Positions 35,822-43,886 of a stretch of DNA of 64,000 bases are shown piece by piece. The position numbers and the translations under genes are program-made. The stretch spans positions 1,426,001-1,490,000 of the forward strand of contig JANSYK010000001.1 of assembly GCA_024742485.1 (NCBI GenBank), given 5' to 3'. The notes under the pieces were generated by a model, which ran no database searches, had not been told where the DNA came from, and saw only the letters and a list, made by a program, of their open reading frames with translations. How positions within the stretch are numbered: the stretch's first letter is position 1; each line of letters opens with the position of its first letter. Source of the DNA: Alphaproteobacteria bacterium (GTDB lineage Bacteria; Pseudomonadota; Alphaproteobacteria; Rhizobiales; Rhizobiaceae).

Positions 35822-37047
35822 AACTGCAATCGATCGAAACATGCGTCGTTGCCAATCCGCCGCCCCGCCGTGGCGGCCGGTATTTCATTTTCGTTCAATT
35901 GAAAACAGCCTGCGGCATCACCGGTGTCGGTGAGATTTACAACGCCACCTTCAGCCCGCACCTCTGCGCCAGGATGGCAGACGATGTGTTTGCCCGGATC
36001 TTCGAAAACGCAGATCCCCATCACATCGAACGATTGTGGCACCGTACCTATGGAGCCGGTTACACCATGCGTCCGGATGTGACCGTCATGGGTGTCCTCA
36101 GCGGTCTGGAAATGGCCTGCTGGGACATCATCGGCAAGGCGGCCGACAAACCGGTCTATGAGTTGCTGGGCGGAAAGGTCCATGAGCGCCTGCGCACCTA
36201 CACATACCTCTATCCGCCGGGCGACGAGGACGTCTATCCCGACCCGGATGTTCCCAATGTCTACAATGACCCCGACCTTGCCGCCGAATGCGCCCTTCAT
36301 TGGGTCGATCAGGGATTTACAGCCGTCAAATTCGATCCGGCCGGACCCTATACGGTCTATGACGGCCACCAACCGCGTCTTGATGATCTTGAGCGCTCGG
36401 AGCAATTCTGCAAGCGGATCCGCGAGGCGGTCGGAACCAGGGCGGATCTGTTGTTCGGAACCCATGGCCAGTTTTCCGTCTCCGGCGCAAAACGGCTCGC
36501 CCGCCGCATCGAGGCCTATGATCCGTTGTGGTTTGAGGAACCCGTGCCACCTGAAATGCCGGAACGCATGGCGGAGGTTGCCCGCGCAACGGCCATCCCG
36601 ATCTCCGCCGGCGAACGCCTGTGCACAAAATTTGAATTCGCCCGGCTGCTCGACTGCGGTGCCGCATCAATTCTTCAGATGAATCTCGGACGGGTCGGTG
36701 GATTGCTGGAGGCCAAGAAAATCGCTGCCCTGGCGGAAACCAGATATGCCCAGATCGCGCCGCATCTCTATTGCGGACCGGTGGTCGGCGCCGCAAATAT
36801 TCAGCTCTCCGCTTGCTCGCCCAATTTCCTCGTTCTGGAAGGCATCCAGAAATGGGACGGGTTTCACGCCGACATTCTCAAAACGCCCTTGCAGTGGGAA
36901 GACGGCCATATCCTTCCGCCCACCGCGCCCGGACTGGGCGTCGAGATTGATATGTCGGTCGCAAGGGCCAATCCCTATTCGGACACGACCCTTCATCTGA
37001 CGATGGACGACGATCCGCTCGGCCATAAACCGGTCCGAACACCCTAA
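35818..37047 (+). CDS. Mandelate racemase/enolase-superfamily protein (galactonate/mannonate dehydratase-like), 409 aa
   Basis: A second enolase-superfamily enzyme, only distantly related to its neighbour. N-domain features include GRYFIFVQLKTACGITGVGE and SGLEMACWDIIGKAADKPVY. The barrel shows TAVKFDPAGPY, then LLFGTHGQFS at the first metal-ligand position, FEEPVPPEMPE (second Glu), SAGERLCT (third Glu) and APHLYCGP (His). In galactonate dehydratase the first site reads DFHG; here it reads GTHG, so the Asp ligand seems to be missing while the His is kept. Either another residue binds Mg or the chemistry differs. Its length fits the dehydratase subgroup. It is coupled to the upstream gene by ATGA and is followed 36 bp later by the dehydrogenase gene. 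Confidence 0.88.
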   Translation: MKLQSIETCVVANPPPRRGGRYFIFVQLKTACGITGVGEIYNATFSPHLCARMADDVFARIFENADPHHIERLWHRTYGAGYTMRPDVTVMGVLSGLEMACWDIIGKAADKPVYELLGGKVHERLRTYTYLYPPGDEDVYPDPDVPNVYNDPDLAAECALHWVDQGFTAVKFDPAGPYTVYDGHQPRLDDLERSEQFCKRIREAVGTRADLLFGTHGQFSVSGAKRLARRIEAYDPLWFEEPVPPEMPERMAEVARATAIPISAGERLCTKFEFARLLDCGAASILQMNLGRVGGLLEAKKIAALAETRYAQIAPHLYCGPVVGAANIQLSACSPNFLVLEGIQKWDGFHADILKTPLQWEDGHILPPTAPGLGVEIDMSVARANPYSDTTLHLTMDDDPLGHKPVRTP

Positions 37048-37083
37048 AACCCGACCCATTCAGTGACATCCGGGAGAGACCCC

Positions 37084-38043
37084 ATGAAAATCGGATTTAT
37101 CGGCCTTGGAAATGTCGGTGGCAAACTGGCCGGCAGCCTGCTGCGCAACGGGTTTGACCTGACGGTGCGCGATCTCGATGAAACCGCCGCAAAGCCTTTG
37201 CTTGACAGAGGTGCCGGCTGGGCGGACAGCCCGGCACACATGGCCGAGGCCTGCGATCTGGTGATCACCTGCCTGCCCAGCCCGGCGGCCTCTGCCGCCG
37301 TCATGGAGGCGCCAGACGGCCTGCTTACGGCCCTGGGTCACGGCAAAATCTGGGCCGAGATGTCGACAACAGACGAGGCAGAAGTCAAGCGGCTCGGGGC
37401 GATGGTCATGGCTGCTGGAGGTGAACCGGTCGATTGCCCGGTCTCCGGTGGGTGCCATCGGGCCGCTACCGGCAACATTGCCATATTCGCCGGGTGTGAA
37501 CGCGCCACATTCGAGCGCATGCTCCCCGTCCTGAAAGCCATGGGTCGCCGCATCCTGCACACCGGTCCGCTGGGATCGGCATCGGTTCTCAAGGTCGTGA
37601 CGAATTATCTTGCAACGGCCAATCTCCTGACGCTCTGCGAGGCACTCGTGACGTCAAAGGCGGCCGGTATGGATCTCAACACCGCCTACGAAGCCATCCG
37701 AATATCCTCTGGCAATTCCTTTGTGCACGAGACGGAAAGCCAGGTCATTCTCAACGGTTCGCGCGACATCAATTTCACCATGGACCTGGTATCCAAGGAT
37801 ATCGGCCTGTTTCAGCAGATCGCAGATCGCTGCCAGGTGCCGCTGGAGATCAATCCGCTGATGATCGATATCTTTCGCGACGGCGAGAACCGGTTCGGAT
37901 CACGCGAGTTTTCTCCCAATATCATCCGCCGACTGGAGGAACTGACCGGGCTAGACATCACGGCACAGGGATTTCCAGCCGATATCGTCGATGATGAACC
38001 CGAGGAACCGGGTTACGAAATCGTTCCGACGCGTGCCGTCTGA
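37084..38043 (+). CDS. Beta-hydroxyacid dehydrogenase (3-hydroxyisobutyrate dehydrogenase family)
   Basis: A NAD(P)-dependent oxidoreductase of 319 residues. The N-terminal Rossmann motif is KIGFIGLGNVGGKLAGSLL; the substrate loop reads DCPVSGGCHRAATGNIAIF (family DxPVSGG). The catalytic Lys lies in LGSASVLKVVTNYLATANL, where family members have GxGxxxKxxNN. Family members oxidise or reduce tartronate semialdehyde, 3-hydroxyisobutyrate, threonate or similar acids. I chose the ATG at 37084 because GGGAGAG stands seven bases before it; the frame extends seven codons upstream. As the last enzyme of the GMC-MR-MR operon it could handle the product of the dehydratases, but the substrate is not known. 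Confidence 0.9.
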   Translation: MKIGFIGLGNVGGKLAGSLLRNGFDLTVRDLDETAAKPLLDRGAGWADSPAHMAEACDLVITCLPSPAASAAVMEAPDGLLTALGHGKIWAEMSTTDEAEVKRLGAMVMAAGGEPVDCPVSGGCHRAATGNIAIFAGCERATFERMLPVLKAMGRRILHTGPLGSASVLKVVTNYLATANLLTLCEALVTSKAAGMDLNTAYEAIRISSGNSFVHETESQVILNGSRDINFTMDLVSKDIGLFQQIADRCQVPLEINPLMIDIFRDGENRFGSREFSPNIIRRLEELTGLDITAQGFPADIVDDEPEEPGYEIVPTRAV

Positions 38044-38154
38044 ATCCAAAACAGGCCTTTGCAGCGGAATTGACGCAGCTTCCCTTTGAATCTGCGAGGC
38101 GATGGGCCTACGGTGCGGCAGGCAACACTTCTAACTGTCAGGATGTTTCGGCGG

Positions 38155-39021
38155 ATGGCTGCACTCAAATTCATTCAAGTTACCGATGTCCACCTGATCA
38201 GTGGCGGGCGCCGCCTCTATGGTGTGTCACCGGAGCGCCGGCTGCATGCCGCCATTGACAGCATCAATCAGGAGCACAGCGACGCGGACTTCGTGGTGTT
38301 CACCGGCGATCTTGTGCATTGGCCCGATGCGGAAAGCTATGCCATCTTTGCCGAAGCCATCAAACGGCTGGCAATGCCGGTCAAGCTGATGGTTGGCAAT
38401 CATGATGATCCCCATATCTTGGCCCAATCCATTGCCGACGTTCAGGTCGAACCGGATGGTTTCGTTCAGCATGCCCACCAGACACCTGCAGGACGCTGCC
38501 TCTTCCTCGACACCCGCAAAGCCGGATCCGATGCAGGCGAGTATTGTTCCCGGCGTATCGCCTGGCTGAACCAGCAGTTGGACGCTTCGGATGATCCGGT
38601 CATGCTGTTTATGCACCATCCACCGCTGAAACTCGGCCTGAAAGGCATGGACGAGGCGGCGCTCCTGGACCAGGACGCACTTTTTGCGGTTATCGAACCC
38701 CATTTGGCGCGTGTGAGGCACTTGTTCTTCGGCCATGTGCACCGGCCCGTTTTCGGCAATTGGCGCGGTATGTCCTATTCCTGCATGCGTGGGTTGAACC
38801 ACCAGGTGGCACTTGACCTGGATGCACCGGAAACGAGTGTACCGGCATCATTCGAACCGCCGGCCTATGGGGTCGTGCTGGCCGATCGGGATCAGATCGT
38901 TATCCACATGCACGAATTTCTGGACCGCTCTCCGCGGTTCGATCTGGTAACTCCGGCCGGCGACGATCCGAACGAATACAGCCTGAACATGCGCCATGGC
39001 GACTGGGACCGCATGAACTGA
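38155..39021 (+). CDS. Calcineurin-like metallophosphoesterase (CpdA/GpdQ type)
   Basis: A binuclear-metal phosphodiesterase of about 288 residues. All class motifs are present: QVTDVHL (D-x-H), FTGDLVHW (GDxxx), VGNHDDP (GNHD), LFMHHPPLK (H) and FGHVHRPVFG (GHxH). The layout matches class III cyclic-nucleotide phosphodiesterases (CpdA) and glycerophosphodiesterase GpdQ, which cannot be told apart here. No signal peptide is seen, so it should be cytoplasmic. The start could be the ATG at 38155 or the one at 38143; the open frame extends further, but the metal-binding core begins right after 38155. It lies 111 bp after the dehydrogenase and may be part of the same transcript or independent. 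If it degrades cAMP, it could counteract the cyclase at 47180-48910. Confidence 0.88.
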   Translation: MAALKFIQVTDVHLISGGRRLYGVSPERRLHAAIDSINQEHSDADFVVFTGDLVHWPDAESYAIFAEAIKRLAMPVKLMVGNHDDPHILAQSIADVQVEPDGFVQHAHQTPAGRCLFLDTRKAGSDAGEYCSRRIAWLNQQLDASDDPVMLFMHHPPLKLGLKGMDEAALLDQDALFAVIEPHLARVRHLFFGHVHRPVFGNWRGMSYSCMRGLNHQVALDLDAPETSVPASFEPPAYGVVLADRDQIVIHMHEFLDRSPRFDLVTPAGDDPNEYSLNMRHGDWDRMN

Positions 39022-39106
39022 TACGTAGCAGGGACGAGAGCGGCACACTGCCGCCCGGCGATGAAGCCGGCGGCGCATTTTCCGCTGTTCGTCTCGTACG
39101 GTAAGA

Positions 39107-39955
39107 TCACTGGGATTCAGCGCGTTTTTCAGCCTGATGTTCGTCTTCGACCAGGCCTATCTTCCAGTATCCGGATATATAGGTGTTTTCGCGTGGAACT
39201 GCCTTTTCATTGTGCAGAAATCCGCGCAGCGACCGTATCACACCGCTCTCCCCGGCAATGCAGGTTTGCAGTGAACCCGCCGGCCAGGTCATGTTGCGAA
39301 TGAATTCCTCCTGCAGCCGTGACGGCCTGTGCGGATCCGGTGACACGATCCAGTGTATGTCGATACCGGGTGGCGCATTGATCTCCTGCCTGTCTTCCTC
39401 GGAGAGAATTTCAAAAACGGCTACACCTTTGGCATCGCGCGGCATTGTCTCCAAGGTAACTGATGCTACGGGCAAGGCTGACATGTCGGCCGCAAGGAGA
39501 TAGGTGTCCGCATGAAACGTGGAGAGCTTCGGCATGCTGGGCCCCGCAAACCCGCAAAAGCTGCCCGGCGCAGCACTCATTGCCCACCGGGCTGCAGGAC
39601 CGTTGTCTCCGTGGGCGACAAAATCAATATCCAGTTCGAGACTGTCCTGACGGAACGCTCTGACGGTGTAGGTCCTTGTCACCGGTTTGGGACCTCTCTC
39701 AAGCTGCACGGAAAATTCGTCAAGAGACTGGCCATCCGCCGGCAACATGATCTTGCAGTTACCGCCCTCGCGCCCGACCGGAAACTCTTTCAGCGCGTCA
39801 CCGGCGAACGTCACGCGGATCATGTTTTTTGTCAGATGTTCCGCCTGTTTGACCACGATCAGCCGCGGTGCCCGATGTTTTTTGCCCATCCCACTCGTGC
39901 TGGACTTGCTCGCCACAATCAAAATCTCCCTGGTTCGTCGACCAATCACGCTCAT
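39107..39955 (-). CDS. Siderophore-interacting protein (NAD(P)H-dependent ferric-siderophore reductase)
   Basis: A cytoplasmic flavoprotein of the ViuB/YqjH family that reduces iron bound to siderophores. The FAD-binding motif RTYTVR lies in PVTRTYTVRAFRQDSLELDIDFVAHGDNGPAARWA, which is diagnostic. LLAADMSALPVASVTLETMP, WIVSPDPH and the C-terminal ISGYWKIG complete the family pattern. At 282 residues it is within range. Its ATG overlaps the stop of the small Cys-rich protein by ATGA, and that in turn overlaps the outer-membrane protein gene, so all three are one leftward transcription unit. The context suggests iron acquisition. Confidence 0.9.
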   Translation of the reverse strand: MSVIGRRTREILIVASKSSTSGMGKKHRAPRLIVVKQAEHLTKNMIRVTFAGDALKEFPVGREGGNCKIMLPADGQSLDEFSVQLERGPKPVTRTYTVRAFRQDSLELDIDFVAHGDNGPAARWAMSAAPGSFCGFAGPSMPKLSTFHADTYLLAADMSALPVASVTLETMPRDAKGVAVFEILSEEDRQEINAPPGIDIHWIVSPDPHRPSRLQEEFIRNMTWPAGSLQTCIAGESGVIRSLRGFLHNEKAVPRENTYISGYWKIGLVEDEHQAEKRAESQ

Positions 39956-40395
39956 ATCATTGCCCTGGTTGGTGACAGGCTCGGCAGCAGGCTGGCCAGT
40001 CGTTCCACCGCCGCCAGAAGCGCTTTCGTATCGAACCCTTCACACAGGATCAACGCTTCTGTTCGGACTCTGGACCGCTCACCGTTCCGTGCGAAGTGCA
40101 GTGTGCGGCAAAGATGGCGTTCGCAATCACTCAATTTGTTTCGACATGTCCCGCAACGGGGATTGTTGAATGTGAAACAGGTTTTCCGACTGGTGCGCAG
40201 TGCCTTGATCACATCCAGGACAGCGAATGTGGTCAGCGGACCGTTTCTGGCTCCAAAATAGCGGCTGCCAAGTTCCAATGCTGTTTCCCAGTGTGGGTGA
40301 TCGTGCTTTGTGTAGGCAAGGAGGAAATGCCGAACCATGTCCAGCAGCGCGCGCTCGCACGCGTCCAGACCATATCCGCGAGACATCATGGTCAT
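39952..40395 (-). CDS. Small Cys-rich hypothetical protein between OMP and siderophore-interacting protein
   Basis: I do not recognise this 147-residue protein. A central Cys cluster stands out: C-x7-C-x2-C-x6-C-x4-C spanning CFTFNNPRCGTCRNKLSDCE and the following HLC. This could bind an iron-sulfur cluster, zinc or heme iron. Basic residues are common, and there is no signal peptide or membrane helix. The C-terminal part (LLAAVERLASLLPSL) is probably helical. The coupling on both sides (ATGA overlaps with the outer-membrane protein and the siderophore-interacting protein) suggests a role in iron handling, but no function is shown by the sequence. Confidence 0.75.
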   Translation of the reverse strand: MTMMSRGYGLDACERALLDMVRHFLLAYTKHDHPHWETALELGSRYFGARNGPLTTFAVLDVIKALRTSRKTCFTFNNPRCGTCRNKLSDCERHLCRTLHFARNGERSRVRTEALILCEGFDTKALLAAVERLASLLPSLSPTRAMI

Positions 40396-41489
40396 CGGGT
40401 CGAAAAATCGAACGTCTTGGTCAAAAGGGCGCCGACCGTCTGGGTGTTCACGCCACCATCATGTGTGTAAGCATAGCCGATGCTGATATCGATCCCGTTG
40501 TCCCAAAGATGGCCTGCGGATACCTGGACAAACCCGTCATTTTGCCTGCCGCCGGTGCTGAAATCGGTTTGACGCAAAGTGCCGGCAAGCTCGCCATGCC
40601 ATGGGCCCTTGATCACCTGCAGGCCACCCGTCACATAGACCGCATCACTTGCCGTCGCCAGGGCGTTGACCAGATAAGCGACCTCGCCATTCAACACCAG
40701 TTCGACCTCGTTCGGCAGTGCAATCGTCTGGTTTACTCCGGCGACAAAGCCATTCTCGGCCGAGACATCGCCCTGCCCCGCGGACAGATATCGATAGCCA
40801 AAATGCCATCCAAATCCGGGCAGTGCCGCAATGTCTTCGCCGTCAATCGTGAAAGAGAAATTGTCGAGGCTGCCAGTATTAGCCGCTCCGCCATCAGAAA
40901 GCGATGTGCGGCCTCTCTCCGTAAAGAGTGATTCCGACAGCAGTGTCGTGTCGACCATGAAGATGTTGGCACCAAGGGTAACATCGCCCATGGCCAGCCC
41001 TGGCAGGCCGTAAGCCACACCGAAGCCCAGCATTTCTGCAAGCTCGTAGTCCTCGGCCAGAGCCGTTCCGTAAATGCCAGGTGTCACGTCCCATGCTGTA
41101 CCGAAACCCGGCGCGAACTTTCCACCCGTCAGGCTGGCATTGCCGAAGCTTGCCTCCAGGTTCAATGTATCCAGGTAAAGCCCGTGATCACCCAGATACC
41201 TGTCTGTCCCGGGAAGCGGATCCAGCACCGGTTCGGTTGTGGTTCCGAAATTGAGCGCCAATTGCTGAAGGAAATGGATGGCGATTGCCAATTCACCGGT
41301 AAAGTAGAATTCATTGAATTCATTGTCCGGATCGTCAGATCGATAAAAGTGGTCGTTCTCCAATTCCAGGGACAGTGATCCATCGATATAGGGCATGAAA
41401 GATTCGGGCTGGGTCGCCTCGTCCGCCATCCCATCCATCGGCAATGCAACGACGGCAGCGGCCGCCAGCCCCATGAGTACGATCTTCAT
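40392..41489 (-). CDS. Outer-membrane beta-barrel protein of unknown specificity
   Basis: A secreted protein of about 365 residues with signal peptide MKIVLMGLAAAAVVALPMDGMADEA. The mature protein is rich in Gly, aromatic residues and alternating beta-strand sequence (SLSLELENDHFYRS, YFTGELAIAIHFL, WHFGYRYLSAGQGD, NGIDISIGYAYTHDGG), ending in Phe-rich LLTKTFDFSTR, as expected of a beta-barrel. No plug domain or TonB box is evident, so it is porin-like rather than a TonB receptor. Three in-frame ATGs cluster at 41513, 41501 and 41489; I chose the last for the best signal peptide. It is the first gene of the three-gene iron-related unit. The regulatory candidate at 41781-41808 lies 290 bp upstream. 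Confidence 0.78.
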   Translation of the reverse strand: MKIVLMGLAAAAVVALPMDGMADEATQPESFMPYIDGSLSLELENDHFYRSDDPDNEFNEFYFTGELAIAIHFLQQLALNFGTTTEPVLDPLPGTDRYLGDHGLYLDTLNLEASFGNASLTGGKFAPGFGTAWDVTPGIYGTALAEDYELAEMLGFGVAYGLPGLAMGDVTLGANIFMVDTTLLSESLFTERGRTSLSDGGAANTGSLDNFSFTIDGEDIAALPGFGWHFGYRYLSAGQGDVSAENGFVAGVNQTIALPNEVELVLNGEVAYLVNALATASDAVYVTGGLQVIKGPWHGELAGTLRQTDFSTGGRQNDGFVQVSAGHLWDNGIDISIGYAYTHDGGVNTQTVGALLTKTFDFSTR

Positions 41490-41780
41490 CAATCCAAACA
41501 TCCTTCCAATCATTTTGGGCGCGACCACAGCCGCATCTGCCCGCAAACATCCCCCTCGGGACTCATTCAGCCAGCCGCCAGCACAGGCCGGCATCGCTGA
41601 ACAACGCCACCTTTCGCATGACAAATTGACCGGTGTGCTTCGACCGTTTCACGTCTTGTCAGAGACGGGACAACGGTGCCGACCTTTGATTTCGTTGAGG
41701 CATTCAGCCTTTGCCGATTCCGTCAAAACCTGAATTGCACTGGCGGCGGAAAATCGCCCGACCACCACTCTCGCCATCAG

Positions 41781-41808
41781 CTCTATTAAAGATGATTTTC
41801 AAAGTCAA
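41781..41808 (-). promoter_or_regulatory. Candidate promoter with Fur-like AT-rich sequence upstream of the OMP operon
   Basis: On the minus strand TTGACT (41808-41803) and ATAGAG/AATAGA (41787-41781) are separated by 15-16 bp. The intervening TTGAAAATCATCTTT is an AT-rich stretch that partly resembles half-sites of Fur-type operators (GATnATTTTC on the other strand). It is just past the LysR stop. The rest of 41490-41827 (338 bp) has no gene. The match is loose and the site is unproven. Confidence 0.22.
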
Positions 41809-41827
41809 GTTTTAGATTTGGTTTTTG

Positions 41828-42760
41828 CTAAACGCGCCCGGTTTGCACTCGAACGGTAAAGTCAGCGCGCTGGCCACCGATATGTTCAATGCAGGTGTCC
41901 AGGAAGAGACGCGCCAATCGCGACAGGGTCCTGTTGCCGGCATGAACCGCAATCAGTTCGACCGACGGCAAGTTCCAATCGGTCAGCAAGGGTACAATGG
42001 TCCGCCGACGCAAGGCATCCCGGCACAAGATGGGTGGCAACTCACAAATGCCGAACCCCAGAACGACCGCCTCCAGAAGCGCCGCATAATCATTGATGGC
42101 AATCGTCGGCGTGAACGCAACATGGTCCTGTTCATTGCCCCTGGAAAACGACCAGCGCAGTTCTGTTGCACCCTGAAACCCGAACCCCAGAAGCTTGTGG
42201 TCCGCCAGATCGGCAGGGCTGACGGGTACCGGATAGTCCGCCAGATACACGGGCGAGACGGTCAGCACATGACGGTAGGTTGCAAGTTTGCGAACGACCA
42301 GATCCGGGTCAGAAACCGGCCCAACACGAAACGACAGATCGACGGGATCGGCGCCGGGATCGAACATGCGCTCGCTGACCAAGACCTGCACCCGGGCCTT
42401 GGGGTGGCGGAGACGAAACATGTCGATGGCCGGAAGAAACACTCGCTCCGTCAAGTTTGGAGGAACGCTGATTCGCAGCAGCCCGCCGGCTTCGGATTGT
42501 CTTTCCTCGAGCGCCCGGTTGGCGACATTGAATGCGTCGACTCCGCGTCGGCAGTGCTCAAAATAGAGGCTTCCGGCATCGGTCAGTCGGAGCGTTCTTC
42601 TCGAGCGGTCGATCAGTCTGACCTTGAGTTCGGATTCCAGATCCGAAATCTTCCTGCTAAGGGTCGATAGCGGCATGCCGAGTTTTTTTGCCGCGGCTGT
42701 GAAGCTGCCGGAAAGCACGACCTCGACAAACAGCGCCATGGCGGTAAAGTTTCTCATCAA
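41828..42760 (-). CDS. LysR-family transcriptional regulator
   Basis: A 310-residue regulator of the large branch whose HTH begins with a short MRNFTAMALFVEVVLSGSFTAAAKKLGMPLSTLSRKISDLESEL, followed by LIDRSRRTLRLTDAG. The effector domain shows LRISVPPNLTERVFLPAIDMF, VDLSFRVGPVSDPDLVVRKL and LGFGICELPPILC, typical of this branch. An ATG at 42757 is an equally good start. It is divergent from the VOC-protein gene, with 110 bp between them, and lies on the same strand as the outer-membrane protein operon downstream. Its target is probably the VOC gene, its own promoter, or both. Confidence 0.88.
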   Translation of the reverse strand: MMRNFTAMALFVEVVLSGSFTAAAKKLGMPLSTLSRKISDLESELKVRLIDRSRRTLRLTDAGSLYFEHCRRGVDAFNVANRALEERQSEAGGLLRISVPPNLTERVFLPAIDMFRLRHPKARVQVLVSERMFDPGADPVDLSFRVGPVSDPDLVVRKLATYRHVLTVSPVYLADYPVPVSPADLADHKLLGFGFQGATELRWSFSRGNEQDHVAFTPTIAINDYAALLEAVVLGFGICELPPILCRDALRRRTIVPLLTDWNLPSVELIAVHAGNRTLSRLARLFLDTCIEHIGGQRADFTVRVQTGRV

Positions 42761-42870
42761 GCTTCCAAATATGGAACTTATCTTCCGATTTCATTGCCTA
42801 GTCCCAATAATGGAAGGGTGATAGGCTTATCGTCAAGCCGAGTTTTCACCTTGAGCAGGACGAAAAACCA

Positions 42871-43224
42871 ATGGAAAGCAAAGATAAAACAATCAACTAT
42901 ATCGAATTTCCCCTCACCGACGTCGAAGCGACAAAGCGATTCTTCGGCTCAGTCTTCGGTTGGGAATTCCAGGACTGGGGACCGACCTATATCAGCTTCT
43001 CGGGCGCCGGGATCGATGGCGGTTTCAACGGCGAGAGCGGCGTATCAGCCACCGAACCCGGTGTATTGATTGTGCTCTACAACAGCGACCTTGAAGCCAT
43101 CGAGAGCAGCATACAGTCTGCCGGTGCTCCGATCACAAAACCGATCTATTCGTTCCCCGGTGGCAGACGCTTCCATTTTCGAGATCCGAATGGAACGGAA
43201 CTCGCCGTCTGGTCGGAGAAGTAA
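42871..43224 (+). CDS. VOC-superfamily (glyoxalase/bleomycin resistance-like) protein
   Basis: A 117-residue single-domain vicinal-oxygen-chelate protein. It shows NYIEFPLTDVEATKRFFGSVFGWEFQDWGPTY, the first beta-alpha-beta-beta-beta module, and RRFHFRDPNGTELAVWSEK, in which the RDPNGxELxxW end is diagnostic of the family and Glu is a usual metal ligand. The N-terminal metal His is replaced here (NYIEF), so the metal site is uncertain. The ribosome-binding AGGA lies 11 bp before the ATG. It is divergent from the LysR gene and could detoxify an electrophile or antibiotic. The substrate is unknown. Confidence 0.87.
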   Translation: MESKDKTINYIEFPLTDVEATKRFFGSVFGWEFQDWGPTYISFSGAGIDGGFNGESGVSATEPGVLIVLYNSDLEAIESSIQSAGAPITKPIYSFPGGRRFHFRDPNGTELAVWSEK

Positions 43225-43269
43225 TACACCACCGACTTTGCCCCCATCAAAACCGGATTGGCTCCGGCA

Positions 43270-43698
43270 TCAGGGCACGGCAACGAAGCCCACCGCCTCG
43301 ATACCAGCAACCCCGGCGACAGCGTCATTTTCGGATGTATCCCCGGTGACGCCGACGGCGCCAATGATGTCACCCTTCTTGTTCTTGACCAGTATACCGC
43401 CTGGAACGGGCAGCGATTTGCCATCGAAAACGCCATTGACCGCCGCCATGAAGTAGGCCTGGGCTTCGGCCCGGTCACGTTGGGCGGTGCCGCCCATACC
43501 CATCATGATGGCGCCGTAGGCCTTGGCCTGGGCAATCGCAAAGCGGCCCGGCGACGAACCGTCTTCCCGCTGGAATGCCTTGGGATGTCCGCCCGTATCC
43601 AGAACAATGACGCTGAGCGGTTTCATGCCATGTTCGCGACCTGCGGCAAGCGTCCTGGTGATGATGGTTCTCGCCTTGGACAAACTGATTTCCGCCAT
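43270..43698 (-). CDS. GlcG/HbpS-family (heme-degrading domain) protein
   Basis: A 142-residue protein of the HbpS/GlcG family. Signatures are SVIVLDTGGHPKAFQREDGS, IAQAKAYGAIMMGMG, and VPGGILVKNKKGDIIGAVGVTGDTSENDAVAGVAGI, with the GAVGVSG..xxxDxxxA pattern of the family. HbpS binds heme and other members accompany glycolate oxidase; which applies here is not clear. No signal peptide is seen. I chose the ATG at 43698, since the longer frame (37 more codons) is unlike the family. It is divergent from the FAH-family operon (188 bp apart), so it may share regulation with it. Confidence 0.87.
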   Translation of the reverse strand: MAEISLSKARTIITRTLAAGREHGMKPLSVIVLDTGGHPKAFQREDGSSPGRFAIAQAKAYGAIMMGMGGTAQRDRAEAQAYFMAAVNGVFDGKSLPVPGGILVKNKKGDIIGAVGVTGDTSENDAVAGVAGIEAVGFVAVP

Positions 43699-43886
43699 GG
43701 ATAGGTACTCTCTTTGTTTATTGTGACATCTATGCAGCGTTTGACGAAGCCGGGCACCGTTCTTTTGGGCCCAGCGACAACGCCACCCCCATAGCATGAT
43801 TCCACCCATGTTTGGACAATTGCCAAACGCCCCTTATGAAGCACGGCAGATACCCGCTGGACATCCAACCCAGAAAGAATGGGACA

